Assembly: GCA_030427735.1 (NCBI GenBank)
Contig: JAUIBP010000007.1
Coordinates: 62,001 to 126,000, forward strand
DNA: 64,000 nucleotides
Direction: 5' to 3'
Origin: Bacteroidia bacterium
GTDB lineage: Bacteria > Bacteroidota > Bacteroidia > Flavobacteriales > Flavobacteriaceae
Positions 1-8,014 of the stretch are shown piece by piece. Made by a program: the position numbers and the translations under genes. Each line of letters begins with the position of its first letter. The stretch's first letter is position 1. The notes under the pieces are model-generated. The model was not told where the DNA came from and searched no databases. It was given only the letters and a program-made list of their open reading frames with translations.

Positions 1-1037
1 ATACGGTGTTTTAGGTAATCTGGATGTAATAATTCGTGTTGCGGAATGTCTATAAAATCGGGGTCGCCTAAATAATAACTTCTATCGGCATAAGCCCGGC
101 GTTCGGCCTCGGTAATTAACTGAATGGCTTTTGTGCTATTATGCCCTAATGCTTTTAAGTTGTAAGGCATAATCATGCCCATAATTTGGCCTAAGCACAC
201 GCCGCCACTCGATGGTGGTGCCATAGAAATGATTTTTAAATCTTTATAATTAAACACTACAGGTGTTCTCCATTTAGCTTCGTAATTGGCTAAATCTTCT
301 TCGGTGATAATACCACCATTAGCTTGTATAAAATGCGCTAAGGTTTTCGCTATTTTTCCTTTGTAAAATCCATCCTTGCCTGTATTTAAAATATGTTCTA
401 AAGTATTTGCTAGTGCTGGGTATTTTATGGTGTCGTTAGCTTTCCAATCGGCATCGAAAAGAATAGTGTCTTTATTGGCTTTTTTAAAATAAGGACGTTT
501 ATCTTGAATGCGGGAGGCTTGTTTTTTGGTAACCACTACGCCTTTTTGGGCTAGGGCGATAACAGGTTTTAAAATTGTGGCAATAGGTAGCGTTCCGAAT
601 TTGTCGTGTGCAGCAAAAACTCCAGCTATAGTACCAGGCACGCCCACGGCCATAGCTCCTAAAGTACTTTTTTTGGGTATTATGTTACCTAAGCTGTCTA
701 AATACATGTTTTTATTGGCAGCCATTGGCGCTTTTTCTCTGTAATCTAAACAACCAATATCGCCATTGTTAAGTCGGTATACCATAAAACCACCACCACC
801 CAAATTACCTGCGTAAGGGTAAGCTACAGCTAAAGCGAGTTCTGTAGCCATCATAGCGTCGAAGGCATTGCCACCTTGTTTTAATATGTTCGCACCTATA
901 ATTGAGGCTTCTTTTCTGGCGGAAACCACCATGCCGTTTTTTGCGGTAATCCCCGTTATTTTTTTAGCCTGCGTTGGTGGTTGTTTGCAGCTAATTACAA
1001 ATAATACAACGACAAGTAGTTGGTGTATGGGTTTCAT
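1..1037 (-). CDS. ggt: Gamma-glutamyltransferase, N-terminal part (cut by window edge)
   Basis: Reading the minus strand from an ATG at 1037 gives an open frame of about 345 codons running off the window start. It begins with a lipoprotein signal (lipobox ending VISC, Cys17), then the GGT large-subunit pattern: SARKEASIIGANILKQGGNA, GNLGGGGFMVYR, a DYREKAP stretch, GAMAVGVPGT and later PPSSGG. The family cleaves gamma-glutamyl bonds of glutathione in the periplasm or at the cell surface and is matured by autocleavage before a catalytic Thr. That Thr and the small subunit lie outside the window. Its ATG overlaps the stop of the upstream AcpH-like gene as ATGA, suggesting translational coupling. 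Identification is strong; the substrate is inferred. Confidence 0.9.
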   Translation of the reverse strand, partial: MKPIHQLLVVVLFVISCKQPPTQAKKITGITAKNGMVVSARKEASIIGANILKQGGNAFDAMMATELALAVAYPYAGNLGGGGFMVYRLNNGDIGCLDYREKAPMAANKNMYLDSLGNIIPKKSTLGAMAVGVPGTIAGVFAAHDKFGTLPIATILKPVIALAQKGVVVTKKQASRIQDKRPYFKKANKDTILFDADWKANDTIKYPALANTLEHILNTGKDGFYKGKIAKTLAHFIQANGGIITEEDLANYEAKWRTPVVFNYKDLKIISMAPPSSGGVCLGQIMGMIMPYNLKALGHNSTKAIQLITEAERRAYADRSYYLGDPDFIDIPQHELLHPDYLKHR

Positions 1038-1630
1038 GTTTTGGAGTCTAACGCTATTAATTGTTTGTGGGTTGCCTGTTGTAAATCTTCAAAAAAAGCG
1101 GTGAATTCTGTTTCAAATTCATTGTAATACGCAACTAGCTCCTGGATGGCTTCGTTCATGTTCGATTGGTATTTGGTGCGTTTGTTCATTCCTATTAAAA
1201 CACTTTCAATACCTTCTAAAGAGGCGTAGCTTACCAACCAGTTTCCTTTAATCATATAAGGTAAGAGTTGTTGGGTGCGCTCTGGAAGTATGTGGTAGTT
1301 ATCTTGTAATAATTGGTAAAAGGTTTCAGCGTATTGCGATAGTGGTTCTGTGGTGTATTTAGTCCAGTTTTTAGCTAAAAAATGATCGTAATAAATATCG
1401 ACAATTACGCCAGAGTAATGATGGTATTTAGGGTGCAAGCGTTTGGTGCTTTTGCGCACAATGGGGTGCGAATCTGTATACGAATCGATAAACCGATGTA
1501 AAAGTACGCCAGTTTGAATTGTTTTAGGGAATTTTAAATATGATTTTCCTCGAATGCCATCGGCAATAAAATTACCAATAGTTATTTGGGGTAAATCTTC
1601 GGAAAGGTAAATATGCGCCAAATAATTCAT
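1034..1630 (-). CDS. Acyl carrier protein phosphodiesterase family (AcpH-like, DUF479)
   Basis: 198 aa, the usual length for this family. It opens with the typical NYLAHIYLS followed by GNFIADGIRG and LHRFIDSYTDSHP, with conserved His/Asp positions of an HD-like metal hydrolase fold. AcpH of E. coli removes the 4'-phosphopantetheine arm from acyl carrier protein. Bacteroidota homologues are annotated the same way, but their activity is mostly untested, so the substrate is an inference. It is the first gene of a two-gene unit with ggt (ATGA overlap at 1034-1037). A 210-bp dispersed repeat starts at the beginning of the gene and fills its upstream region. Confidence 0.85.
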   Translation of the reverse strand: MNYLAHIYLSEDLPQITIGNFIADGIRGKSYLKFPKTIQTGVLLHRFIDSYTDSHPIVRKSTKRLHPKYHHYSGVIVDIYYDHFLAKNWTKYTTEPLSQYAETFYQLLQDNYHILPERTQQLLPYMIKGNWLVSYASLEGIESVLIGMNKRTKYQSNMNEAIQELVAYYNEFETEFTAFFEDLQQATHKQLIALDSKT

Positions 1631-1833
1631 TGGTCTCTGTCGTTAGTTGAAACTATGCACTTTTAGTGCAAGACTTTCAGTTTCTATAAATATTTTTGCG
1701 CCATGAATGCACGAATATTTGACATGGTTTTTTATAAAAATATTCGTGTATTTGTGGCTAAGATGAACACAAATAATCGGATTTTTAGTCTGTTTTCAAA
1801 CCTATGGACTTCCAGTTTATAGTGGTTTAGTTC
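1623..1833. repeat. Dispersed intergenic repeat, copy 1 (about 211 bp)
   Basis: This stretch aligns end to end, in the same orientation, with 36621-36830. Shared blocks include the start taattcattggtctc, the hairpin tgcacttttagtgca, cacaaataatcgga and cctatggactt. No open frame crosses it. Its first bases overlap the start codon region of the AcpH-like gene. It occupies most of the 1631-1903 gap; the rest holds only the glmM promoter. Its 3' hairpin is degenerate here but perfect in copy 2. It is probably a non-autonomous, MITE-like or REP-like element. Confidence 0.85.
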
Positions 1834-1876
1834 GGTAATTTACAAATTCAAACCATAAGTTTACATCTTGAAATAT

Positions 1877-1884
1877 TATATTTG
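1877..1884 (+). promoter_or_regulatory. Bacteroidota -7 box upstream of glmM
   Basis: TATATTTG matches the TAnnTTTG consensus and lies 19 bases before the glmM ATG. I see no clear TTTG at the -33 position, so the call rests on the -7 box and its placement. Confidence 0.5.
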
Positions 1885-1903
1885 TTAAAACTTAAATTAT
1901 TTT

Positions 1904-3292
1904 ATGACACTAATTAAATCAATTTCAGGAATACGCGGTACTATTGGTGGGGCTGTTGGCGATAATTTAACCCCGATAGATGCCGTAAAATTTGCCGCAG
2001 CTTATGGCACATGGGTTAAACAACAACGCAGTAAAGATCATTATAAAGTAGTTGTTGGCAGAGATGCCCGCATTTCGGGCGAAATGATTCAGAGCTTAGT
2101 TATGAATACGCTTGTGGGCATGGGGATTCATGTGGTTGATTTAGGTTTATCTACAACACCTACGGTAGAAGTTGCAGTGCCTTTAGAGCATGCCGATGGC
2201 GGCATTATTTTAACGGCAAGTCACAACCCAAAAGAGTGGAATGCTTTAAAATTATTGAATTCAAAAGGCGAGTTTTTAGATGCTGAAGAAGGTGCTAAAA
2301 TTCTTGATTTTGCAGCGGCCGATACCGTACAGTTTTCCGATGTTGATAGCCTGGGCGAGATTACCGTAAATGATGCTTATATCGACATACATATTGATGA
2401 AGTTTTAGACTTACCTTTGGTAAATGCAAAAGCCATACAAGCTGCTAAATTTAAAGTGGTTGTAGATGGTGTAAACTCTACAGGAGGCATTGCTATACCA
2501 TTATTGTTAGACCGTTTGGGAGTAGAAGCTATTAAATTGTATTGCGAGCCTAACGGGCAATTTCCGCATAATCCAGAACCTTTAAAAGAACATTTAACCG
2601 ATTTGTCTGAAGCTGTTAAAAACGAGCGTGCCGATTTTGGTATTGTAGTCGACCCCGATGTAGACCGATTAGCGTTTATGGATGAGCATGGCGAAATGTT
2701 TGGCGAAGAATATACACTTGTCGCCTGTGCTGATTATGTACTGAGTAAAACACCAGGAAACACGGTAAGCAACATGAGTTCTACCAGAGCTTTAAAAGAT
2801 GTCACCGAAAAACATGGCGGTATTTACGAAGCGAGTGCTGTAGGAGAGGTGAATGTGGTAAGCTTAATGAAAAAGAACAACGTAGTTATTGGTGGTGAAG
2901 GTAATGGCGGTATAATTTATCCAGAATTACATTATGGTCGCGATGCTCTAGTTGGTGTAGCATTGTTTCTAAGTCTACTGGCAGAAAAGAAAATATCTGT
3001 TAGTGAATTAAAACAAACCTATCCGCAGTATTATATGGGAAAAAAGAAAATAGCTTTAACACCAGAACTGGATGTAGATGCAGTTTTAAAAGCGATTGAA
3101 ACCAAATATGCTACTGAAAATATTTCGACTATAGATGGTGTTAAAATAGATTTTCCATCAAATTGGGTGCATTTACGTAAAAGTAATACAGAACCAATTA
3201 TTAGAATTTATACCGAAGCCAGTACGCAAGCAGATGCCGATGCATTGGCTGATAGGTTTATTGCAGAATTATCGGATATCGCAGGAATTTAA
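1904..3292 (+). CDS. glmM: Phosphoglucosamine mutase
   Basis: 462 aa, alpha-D-phosphohexomutase superfamily. The start ISGIRGTIGG, phosphoserine loop TASHNPKEWNALK, metal-binding DPDVDRLAF, sugar-binding GEGNGG and C-terminal phosphate-binding RKSNTEPIIRIYTEA all occur in order. GlmM interconverts glucosamine-6-phosphate and glucosamine-1-phosphate, feeding UDP-GlcNAc for peptidoglycan and lipid A. A related phosphomannomutase/phosphoglucomutase role cannot be excluded from sequence alone, though Bacteroidota proteins of this length and start are normally called GlmM. It is a single gene in convergent arrangement with the acyltransferase downstream, the two separated by a repeat-containing terminator. 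Confidence 0.85.
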   Translation: MTLIKSISGIRGTIGGAVGDNLTPIDAVKFAAAYGTWVKQQRSKDHYKVVVGRDARISGEMIQSLVMNTLVGMGIHVVDLGLSTTPTVEVAVPLEHADGGIILTASHNPKEWNALKLLNSKGEFLDAEEGAKILDFAAADTVQFSDVDSLGEITVNDAYIDIHIDEVLDLPLVNAKAIQAAKFKVVVDGVNSTGGIAIPLLLDRLGVEAIKLYCEPNGQFPHNPEPLKEHLTDLSEAVKNERADFGIVVDPDVDRLAFMDEHGEMFGEEYTLVACADYVLSKTPGNTVSNMSSTRALKDVTEKHGGIYEASAVGEVNVVSLMKKNNVVIGGEGNGGIIYPELHYGRDALVGVALFLSLLAEKKISVSELKQTYPQYYMGKKKIALTPELDVDAVLKAIETKYATENISTIDGVKIDFPSNWVHLRKSNTEPIIRIYTEASTQADADALADRFIAELSDIAGI

Positions 3293-3317
3293 ACCTGTTT
3301 GAATAAAATGAAATTGT

Positions 3318-3454
3318 AAAGAGGCTGTCCAAAAAGTTTAAAAGTACGTCATTCTGTGCTTGACACAGAATCTCATCATATTGTAAATCAATCATTGTGA
3401 GAATCTGAAATAAATTCAGATTGACGGAAAATCAACTTTTAAGACAGCCTCTTT
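3318..3454. terminator. Bidirectional terminator hairpin with an embedded 80-bp repeat, copy 1
   Basis: The outer arms AAAGAGGCTGTC (3318-3329) and GACAGCCTCTTT (3443-3454) are perfectly complementary. Between them lies an 80-bp core (3347-3426) made of two small hairpins, attctgtg/cacagaat and aatctgaa/ttcagatt, joined by a variable middle. The same core is found inverted at 45911-45990, also between two convergent genes. The right arm overlaps the last codons of the acyltransferase gene, so part of its C-terminus is encoded by this structure. Confidence 0.8.
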
Positions 3455-4343
3455 GTTGGTATTCGTAAGGTACTTTATCTCTGTGTTTCCAGCGTTTATG
3501 TGTCCATAAATAATATTCTGGAGCTTCAATAATTTGCGCTTCAACTTTTCTTAAAAACAAATCGGTAATCTCGTAATTATCAAAAGTTTTAGGGTTTTCT
3601 GCTAAAAGTTCAAAAGTGGTTTGGTAGTAACCACGTCTTACTTTTTTCACTGCAAAAAAAACAACCGACATGTCTATGCGTTTCGATAGCATTTCTGCCC
3701 CTGTAAATACAGGAACGGTTATCCCCATAAAATCTGCCCAATGGTGGGTATTCTGTATTTTAGGCGATTGGTCCGATGCAAAACCACAAATAGTGAGGTT
3801 GCCTTGCGCTTTAGCGCGCATAAGTGTAGGCACGGTTTCTTTGGTGGTAATTAAATAGCTGTTGTATTTGGCACGTACTTTTTTAACTAATTTATCGAAA
3901 TATTTGTTTCGTAGTTGTTTGTAAACCGCGTATCCTTTAACATCAAAATACGATTGTAGTACAAATAACCATTCCCAGCTGGCATAATGGGCGCACATTA
4001 GGGCGATGCTTTTGTCTTGATCTACTAATTTTTGAATGACTTCTAAATTGGTAAAGGCGAAGCGTTTTTTCATTTCGCTTTCCGATATGGTTAACGATTT
4101 TATGGCTTCAACAATCATATCGCATAAATGATGGTAAAACGTTTTGATCACCCGTTTTTTTTCGGATTCGGACATGTTAGGAAATACCAAGTCTAAATTT
4201 TCCTTCACTGTTTTTCGTCTGTAACCCAAAATATAATACAGCAAAACATATAGCCCGTCGGAAAAGGCATAAAGCAGTTTAAAAGGAAGTATAGAAATTA
4301 TCCATAAAAACGGATAAATAAGGATATAAGCGAGAAATTGCAT
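3432..4343 (-). CDS. LpxL/HtrB-like lysophospholipid (lipid A) acyltransferase
   Basis: 303 aa. A hydrophobic N-terminal anchor (about residues 5-40) is followed by the HX4E catalytic motif of this family, seen as HYASWE, and by a conserved FASDQSP region. Related enzymes transfer secondary acyl chains to lipid A at the inner membrane; some Bacteroidota members act on other lipids, so the acceptor is an inference. The final residues RGCLKS are encoded inside the arm of the terminator/repeat at 3318-3454, so the natural end may have been changed by that element. A -7 box TATATTTG on the minus strand (4368-4375) lies 25 bases before the start. Confidence 0.85.
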   Translation of the reverse strand: MQFLAYILIYPFLWIISILPFKLLYAFSDGLYVLLYYILGYRRKTVKENLDLVFPNMSESEKKRVIKTFYHHLCDMIVEAIKSLTISESEMKKRFAFTNLEVIQKLVDQDKSIALMCAHYASWEWLFVLQSYFDVKGYAVYKQLRNKYFDKLVKKVRAKYNSYLITTKETVPTLMRAKAQGNLTICGFASDQSPKIQNTHHWADFMGITVPVFTGAEMLSKRIDMSVVFFAVKKVRRGYYQTTFELLAENPKTFDNYEITDLFLRKVEAQIIEAPEYYLWTHKRWKHRDKVPYEYQQRGCLKS

Positions 4344-4367
4344 TATTTAATTTTAGCTTTGTAGAAG

Positions 4368-4386
4368 CAAATATATGGTATATTTG
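4368..4386. promoter_or_regulatory. Back-to-back divergent promoter -7 boxes
   Basis: CAAATATA-TGG-TATATTTG is a perfect 8-3-8 inverted repeat. Read leftward it is TATATTTG for the acyltransferase (25 bases from its ATG); read rightward it is TATATTTG for the rhomboid gene (20 bases from its ATG). Both match TAnnTTTG. A TTTG lies 17 bases upstream of the rightward box. Confidence 0.6.
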
Positions 4387-4405
4387 ATTTAAAAGAAGAT
4401 TGTTT

Positions 4406-5059
4406 ATGGGTAATTTAAGTTTAGTAACTATTGTTATTATCGCGGCTAATGTTTTAATTTCTTACAAGGGGTTTAACGATTACGGTTTTTTTGATCGGTA
4501 TAAGTTTAATGTGGGCCGTATTCAAGCCGGTGAAAAAATTAGGCTTTTTAGTTCGGGGTTTCTTCATGTAGATACCATGCACTTGTTTTTTAATATGTTT
4601 ACTTTATACTTTTTTGCCGATGTTGTGGTATCGCATTTAGGGAATTTTAATTTTATTGTCGTTTATGTAGTGAGTTTGGTTTTGGGCGGTTTATTGTCTT
4701 TGTACCTGCATAAAAACGATTATCATTACACGGCTGTTGGCGCTAGTGGTGCAGTTACAGGCGTGTTGTATGCTGCTATTTTGTTAGAACCCAATATGAG
4801 CTTGTACATGTTTTTTATTCCTATTCCAATACCAGAATACATTTTTGGTATTGGGTATTTATTATATTCTATTTACGGAATGAAGGCGAAAGTAGGCAAT
4901 ATTGGCCACGATGCCCATTTTGGAGGGGCTATAGGTGGATATATTACAACCCTAATATTGATGCCAATGTTGTTTAAAACGAATTTGTTAATGGTAGGCT
5001 TATTGGCTGTTCCTATAGTTATTCTTTATGTGATGCACAAAACAGGTAAACTGAATTAA
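4406..5059 (+). CDS. Rhomboid family intramembrane serine protease
   Basis: 217 aa from the ATG at 4406; a TTG two codons upstream is a less likely start. There are six hydrophobic segments. The catalytic GxSG appears as GASGAVTG in the fourth segment, and the catalytic His as GHDAHFGGAIGGY. An HLFFNMFTLYFF stretch matches the conserved N-terminal rhomboid region. Rhomboids cleave substrate transmembrane helices within the membrane; no substrate can be read from context. It is divergent from the acyltransferase and ends at a strong hairpin shared with the convergent TlpA gene. Confidence 0.9.
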   Translation: MGNLSLVTIVIIAANVLISYKGFNDYGFFDRYKFNVGRIQAGEKIRLFSSGFLHVDTMHLFFNMFTLYFFADVVVSHLGNFNFIVVYVVSLVLGGLLSLYLHKNDYHYTAVGASGAVTGVLYAAILLEPNMSLYMFFIPIPIPEYIFGIGYLLYSIYGMKAKVGNIGHDAHFGGAIGGYITTLILMPMLFKTNLLMVGLLAVPIVILYVMHKTGKLN

Positions 5060-5080
5060 TTGTGTGTTTGTTGCTATTAA

Positions 5081-5122
5081 AAATAAGAATGCCCAATCTA
5101 AAACGATTGGGCATTCTTATTT
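5081..5122. terminator. Bidirectional intrinsic terminator
   Basis: An 18-bp perfect stem (AAATAAGAATGCCCAATC paired with its complement at 5105-5122) and a 6-base loop, with A-rich and T-rich flanks, between the convergent rhomboid and TlpA genes. Confidence 0.9.
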
Positions 5123-5144
5123 ACAAGTTTTTTAATTACCTATC

Positions 5145-6266
5145 TTAATTTAATAATTCGGCAATTTTATCTTCTAAAGCTTGTCCTCTTAAACCTTTAG
5201 CAACAATTTTTCCTTCAGCATTTAAAATATAAGTTGCTGGAATAGAACGAATATTGAATTTTTTAGCGATAGGGTCGTTAAAATAGGCTAGGTTAGACAT
5301 GTGGTTCCAAGTTAAGCTATCTTTAGTAATGGCTTTAATCCATTCTGCTTTAGCATCTTGTTGTCTAGGTGTTCCATCTAAAGACACGCCTAAAATTTCT
5401 AAACCTTTATCGTGGTATTGCTTGTATAGTTTTACTAAGTTCGGGTTTTCGCGTCTACAAGGTCCGCACCAAGCTGCCCAAAAATCGATAATAGTTACTT
5501 TTCCTTTAACATCGTAAAGCGAAATGGTTTTGCCTTCTGGGTTAGGAGCCGAAAAGTTTTCTACCACACTACCTACAGCAGTAGCTTCGATAGCTTTTAA
5601 AGACTCGCCAACGCTTTTACCAGCACGTGTGTTTTTTAAACGCTCTGTAAAATTGTCGTAGATAGCCTTTTTTTGTTCGTAAGGTACTTTGTCGTTTGTT
5701 AAATCGCGTTCTAAAATTAAAGCAGAAACCACGGCATCGTTATTTAATTTCATAAAATCTAAATCGTGCTCTTGGTTGGCTTTAACCATTTCTTCGTATT
5801 CTGCCTGAATATTTGCAATGGCAGTTGTATCGTTTTGTTGTTGTGCCGTTCTAAACTCCATGCTTAATTCCTGATTGCGTTTTTGCATGCCCATAATATA
5901 ATCTTGGTAGGTGCTAAACACTTTGTTTTCTGGGCTTCCTTTAATACGTGTATTCATAATACTATCGGTATTGATGTCTACAGTCATATCTTCATTTTCA
6001 ATAATTACAGGAATATTGCCTCTTACTTGGTCTACACTAAGAAAATATAAGTCTGGAGAAGTTACGGCGCCTTGTAAAGTTGCTTTTCCGTTAGTAACTT
6101 TAGACGAATCTAATAGCACGCTATTTTGTCCATCCATTCTAAATAATCTTACGGTTTTTCCGTTAGTAGCTTCGTTTAAAGAAGCACTCAGGGTAAAACT
6201 ATCTTTTTCTTTAGCACAAGAAAAGGCTAAAACTGCCATACTTAGCAGGGTAATCTTTTTTAACAT
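5145..6266 (-). CDS. TlpA-family thioredoxin-like lipoprotein with DUF4369-like N-terminus
   Basis: 373 aa. A lipobox ending AFSC places the lipidated Cys at residue 17. Residues about 25-125 form a beta-rich DUF4369-like domain, followed by a charged helical stretch. The C-terminal thioredoxin domain carries WCGPC near residue 265, within an AAWCGPCRRENP context, plus IRSIPATYIL with the cis-Pro. Such proteins act as periplasmic thiol-disulfide reductants and are very common in Bacteroidota. The partner is unknown. A minus-strand -7 box TATATTTG at 6291-6298 lies 25 bases upstream of the start. Confidence 0.88.
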   Translation of the reverse strand: MLKKITLLSMAVLAFSCAKEKDSFTLSASLNEATNGKTVRLFRMDGQNSVLLDSSKVTNGKATLQGAVTSPDLYFLSVDQVRGNIPVIIENEDMTVDINTDSIMNTRIKGSPENKVFSTYQDYIMGMQKRNQELSMEFRTAQQQNDTTAIANIQAEYEEMVKANQEHDLDFMKLNNDAVVSALILERDLTNDKVPYEQKKAIYDNFTERLKNTRAGKSVGESLKAIEATAVGSVVENFSAPNPEGKTISLYDVKGKVTIIDFWAAWCGPCRRENPNLVKLYKQYHDKGLEILGVSLDGTPRQQDAKAEWIKAITKDSLTWNHMSNLAYFNDPIAKKFNIRSIPATYILNAEGKIVAKGLRGQALEDKIAELLN

Positions 6267-6290
6267 ATATGGTTATTTTTTTATTTCGGA

Positions 6291-6298
6291 CAAATATA
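6291..6298 (-). promoter_or_regulatory. Bacteroidota -7 box for the TlpA-family gene
   Basis: CAAATATA on the plus strand reads TATATTTG on the minus strand, matching TAnnTTTG, 25 bases upstream of the ATG. No clear -33 TTTG was seen. Confidence 0.45.
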
Positions 6299-6368
6299 AG
6301 AGAATAAATAAGGAAATCCTGTTAAGATTTTGATAAGTATACACTTAAAAGCATATTAGGATATTGCT

Positions 6369-6376
6369 TACTTTTG
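6369..6376 (+). promoter_or_regulatory. -7 box directly before mnmE
   Basis: TACTTTTG matches TAnnTTTG and ends only 4 bases before the mnmE ATG at 6381. With the usual spacing the transcript would start at or beside the start codon, giving a leaderless or nearly leaderless mRNA. The -33 region is weak. Confidence 0.5.
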
Positions 6377-6380
6377 CAGT

Positions 6381-7775
6381 ATGAATTACAACGATACAAT
6401 TATTGCATTGGCAACCCCTTCTGGAGCGGGAGCCATTGCTGTTATACGTCTTTCGGGAGTGAAAGCCATGAGCTTGGTTAGTGGCGCATTTAAATCGGTT
6501 AGCGGAAAATTATTAGAAAATCAGCCTACACACACCATTCATTTGGGGCATATTATGGATGGTAGTCGGGTGATAGATGAGGTTTTGGTGTCTGTGTTTA
6601 AAAACCCGAAATCGTATACAGGCGAAGATGTTGTAGAGGTATCTTGCCATGGGTCGTCGTATATTCAGCAAGAAATCATTCAGTTGTTTTTACGTTTAGG
6701 ATGTCGTATGGCCGATGCTGGCGAATTTACGTTACGTGCGTTTTTAAATGGTAAATTGGATTTAAGTCAGGCGGAAGCTGTTGCCGATTTAATAGCAAGT
6801 GATAACGAGGCGAGTCATCAAATTGCTATGCAGCAGATGCGTGGCGGATTTTCTTCGGAAATCGCAAAACTGCGAGAGGAACTTCTAAATTTTGCATCGC
6901 TGATTGAATTAGAATTAGATTTTGCAGAAGAAGATGTAGACTTTGCCGATCGTACCCAGTTTAGAGAATTAATATCGCGCATAACCTTTGTGTTAAAGCG
7001 TTTAATTGATTCGTTTGCTGTGGGTAATGTTATTAAAAATGGTATTCCAGTAGCCATAGTGGGCGAGCCTAATGTTGGCAAATCTACCTTATTAAATGCC
7101 TTATTGAATGAAGAGCGCGCTATTGTAAGTGATATTGCAGGGACTACTAGAGATACCATTGAAGACGAATTGAGTATAGGAGGCATTGGATTTCGATTTA
7201 TAGATACCGCAGGAATTCGTGAAACGACAGATGTGGTAGAAGGGTTGGGCATAAAAAAAACCTTCGAAAAAATAGAACAGTCTCAAGTTGTTGTTTTTCT
7301 TGCCGACGGTACTAAATTACAAACCGAAGCTACCATAACAGCATTTAAAATTGAAATCGAAAAAGTAAAGAATAAGTACCCATTAAAACCAATGGTAATT
7401 ATTGTAAATAAAGTGGATCAATTATCGGATGCTACGATTTTCCATTTGCAAACTGCCATTCCAGATTTACATTTATTATCGGCCAAAACAGGTTTAGGGG
7501 TTGAAGAGTTAAAAAACAAACTCTTAGATTTTGTAAATACAGGTGCCTTACGTAATAACGAAACCATAATTACTAACACGCGACACTATGATGCTTTGCT
7601 AAAAGCTTTTGAAGAGATTCAAAAAGTACAACATGGTTTAGACACTAATTTGTCGACCGATTTAATGGCTATCGATATCCGAGAAGCCTTATACCATTTT
7701 GGGGTGATTACGGGGCAAGTTACCAATGATGAATTGCTAGGAAATATCTTTGCTAATTTCTGTATCGGCAAATAG
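6381..7775 (+). CDS. mnmE: tRNA modification GTPase MnmE (TrmE)
   Basis: 464 aa, normal length. The N-terminal formyl-THF-binding domain starts DTIIALATPSGAGAIAVIRLSG. The G domain has GEPNVGKST (P-loop, about residue 228), DIAGTTRDTIED, DTAGIRET and NKVD. The C-terminus ends FCIGK, with the Cys needed for tRNA modification. With MnmG it installs the cmnm5 group on wobble U34. The last six codons are the left attachment site of the integrated element, so the visible 3' end was probably supplied by the element in exchange for the resident one now at 35077-35094. Confidence 0.97.
   Translation: MNYNDTIIALATPSGAGAIAVIRLSGVKAMSLVSGAFKSVSGKLLENQPTHTIHLGHIMDGSRVIDEVLVSVFKNPKSYTGEDVVEVSCHGSSYIQQEIIQLFLRLGCRMADAGEFTLRAFLNGKLDLSQAEAVADLIASDNEASHQIAMQQMRGGFSSEIAKLREELLNFASLIELELDFAEEDVDFADRTQFRELISRITFVLKRLIDSFAVGNVIKNGIPVAIVGEPNVGKSTLLNALLNEERAIVSDIAGTTRDTIEDELSIGGIGFRFIDTAGIRETTDVVEGLGIKKTFEKIEQSQVVVFLADGTKLQTEATITAFKIEIEKVKNKYPLKPMVIIVNKVDQLSDATIFHLQTAIPDLHLLSAKTGLGVEELKNKLLDFVNTGALRNNETIITNTRHYDALLKAFEEIQKVQHGLDTNLSTDLMAIDIREALYHFGVITGQVTNDELLGNIFANFCIGK
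7758..7775 (+). other. attL: left attachment site at the mnmE 3' end
   Basis: The last 18 bases of mnmE (F-C-I-G-K-stop) match 35077-35094 at 14 of 18 positions, with an identical 9-base core CTGTATCGG (7760-7768). The 3' end of mnmE/trmE is a known integration target, for example of Salmonella genomic island 1, and a tyrosine recombinase lies 840 bases inside. Confidence 0.8.
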
Positions 7776-8014
7776 ACAGCAATTTTATTTGAATCGATTT
7801 GTAGTTAAATGATTGTAAATTAAATGATTAATTAAAATGGGTTTTATCATGTTTTCTCATGAAAACCTATTTTAGAGGTTTTTTTGCACCCTATTTACAC
7901 CTTATTTTATTAGTTTTGTCTTGAGATGTAAAAATTTACACCTCATTGCCCAATGTGGCACTTAATTAACTAATATGGACAAATAATACCCTTAATGTAC
8001 CTTAATTAACTATT
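7776..8014. other. Element left end: hairpin and short repeats, possible recombinase/Xis sites
   Basis: No gene. The run contains an imperfect nested hairpin (ggtttt/aaaacc around catg/catg, about 7840-7867), a palindrome tgtaaaaatttaca near 7927-7940, two copies of TTTACACCT in the 7890s and 7930s, and a perfect 12-base direct repeat CTTAATTAACTA at 7961-7972 and 8001-8012. The complement of CTTAATTAA recurs near the right end (35058-35066). These could be arm-type or Xis sites, but AT-rich motifs can recur by chance. Confidence 0.45.

Noticed and set aside
508-1104. Plus-strand open frames at 508-744 and 868-1104
   Set aside because: They are antisense to the clear gamma-glutamyltransferase frame, which runs uninterrupted on the minus strand to the window edge.
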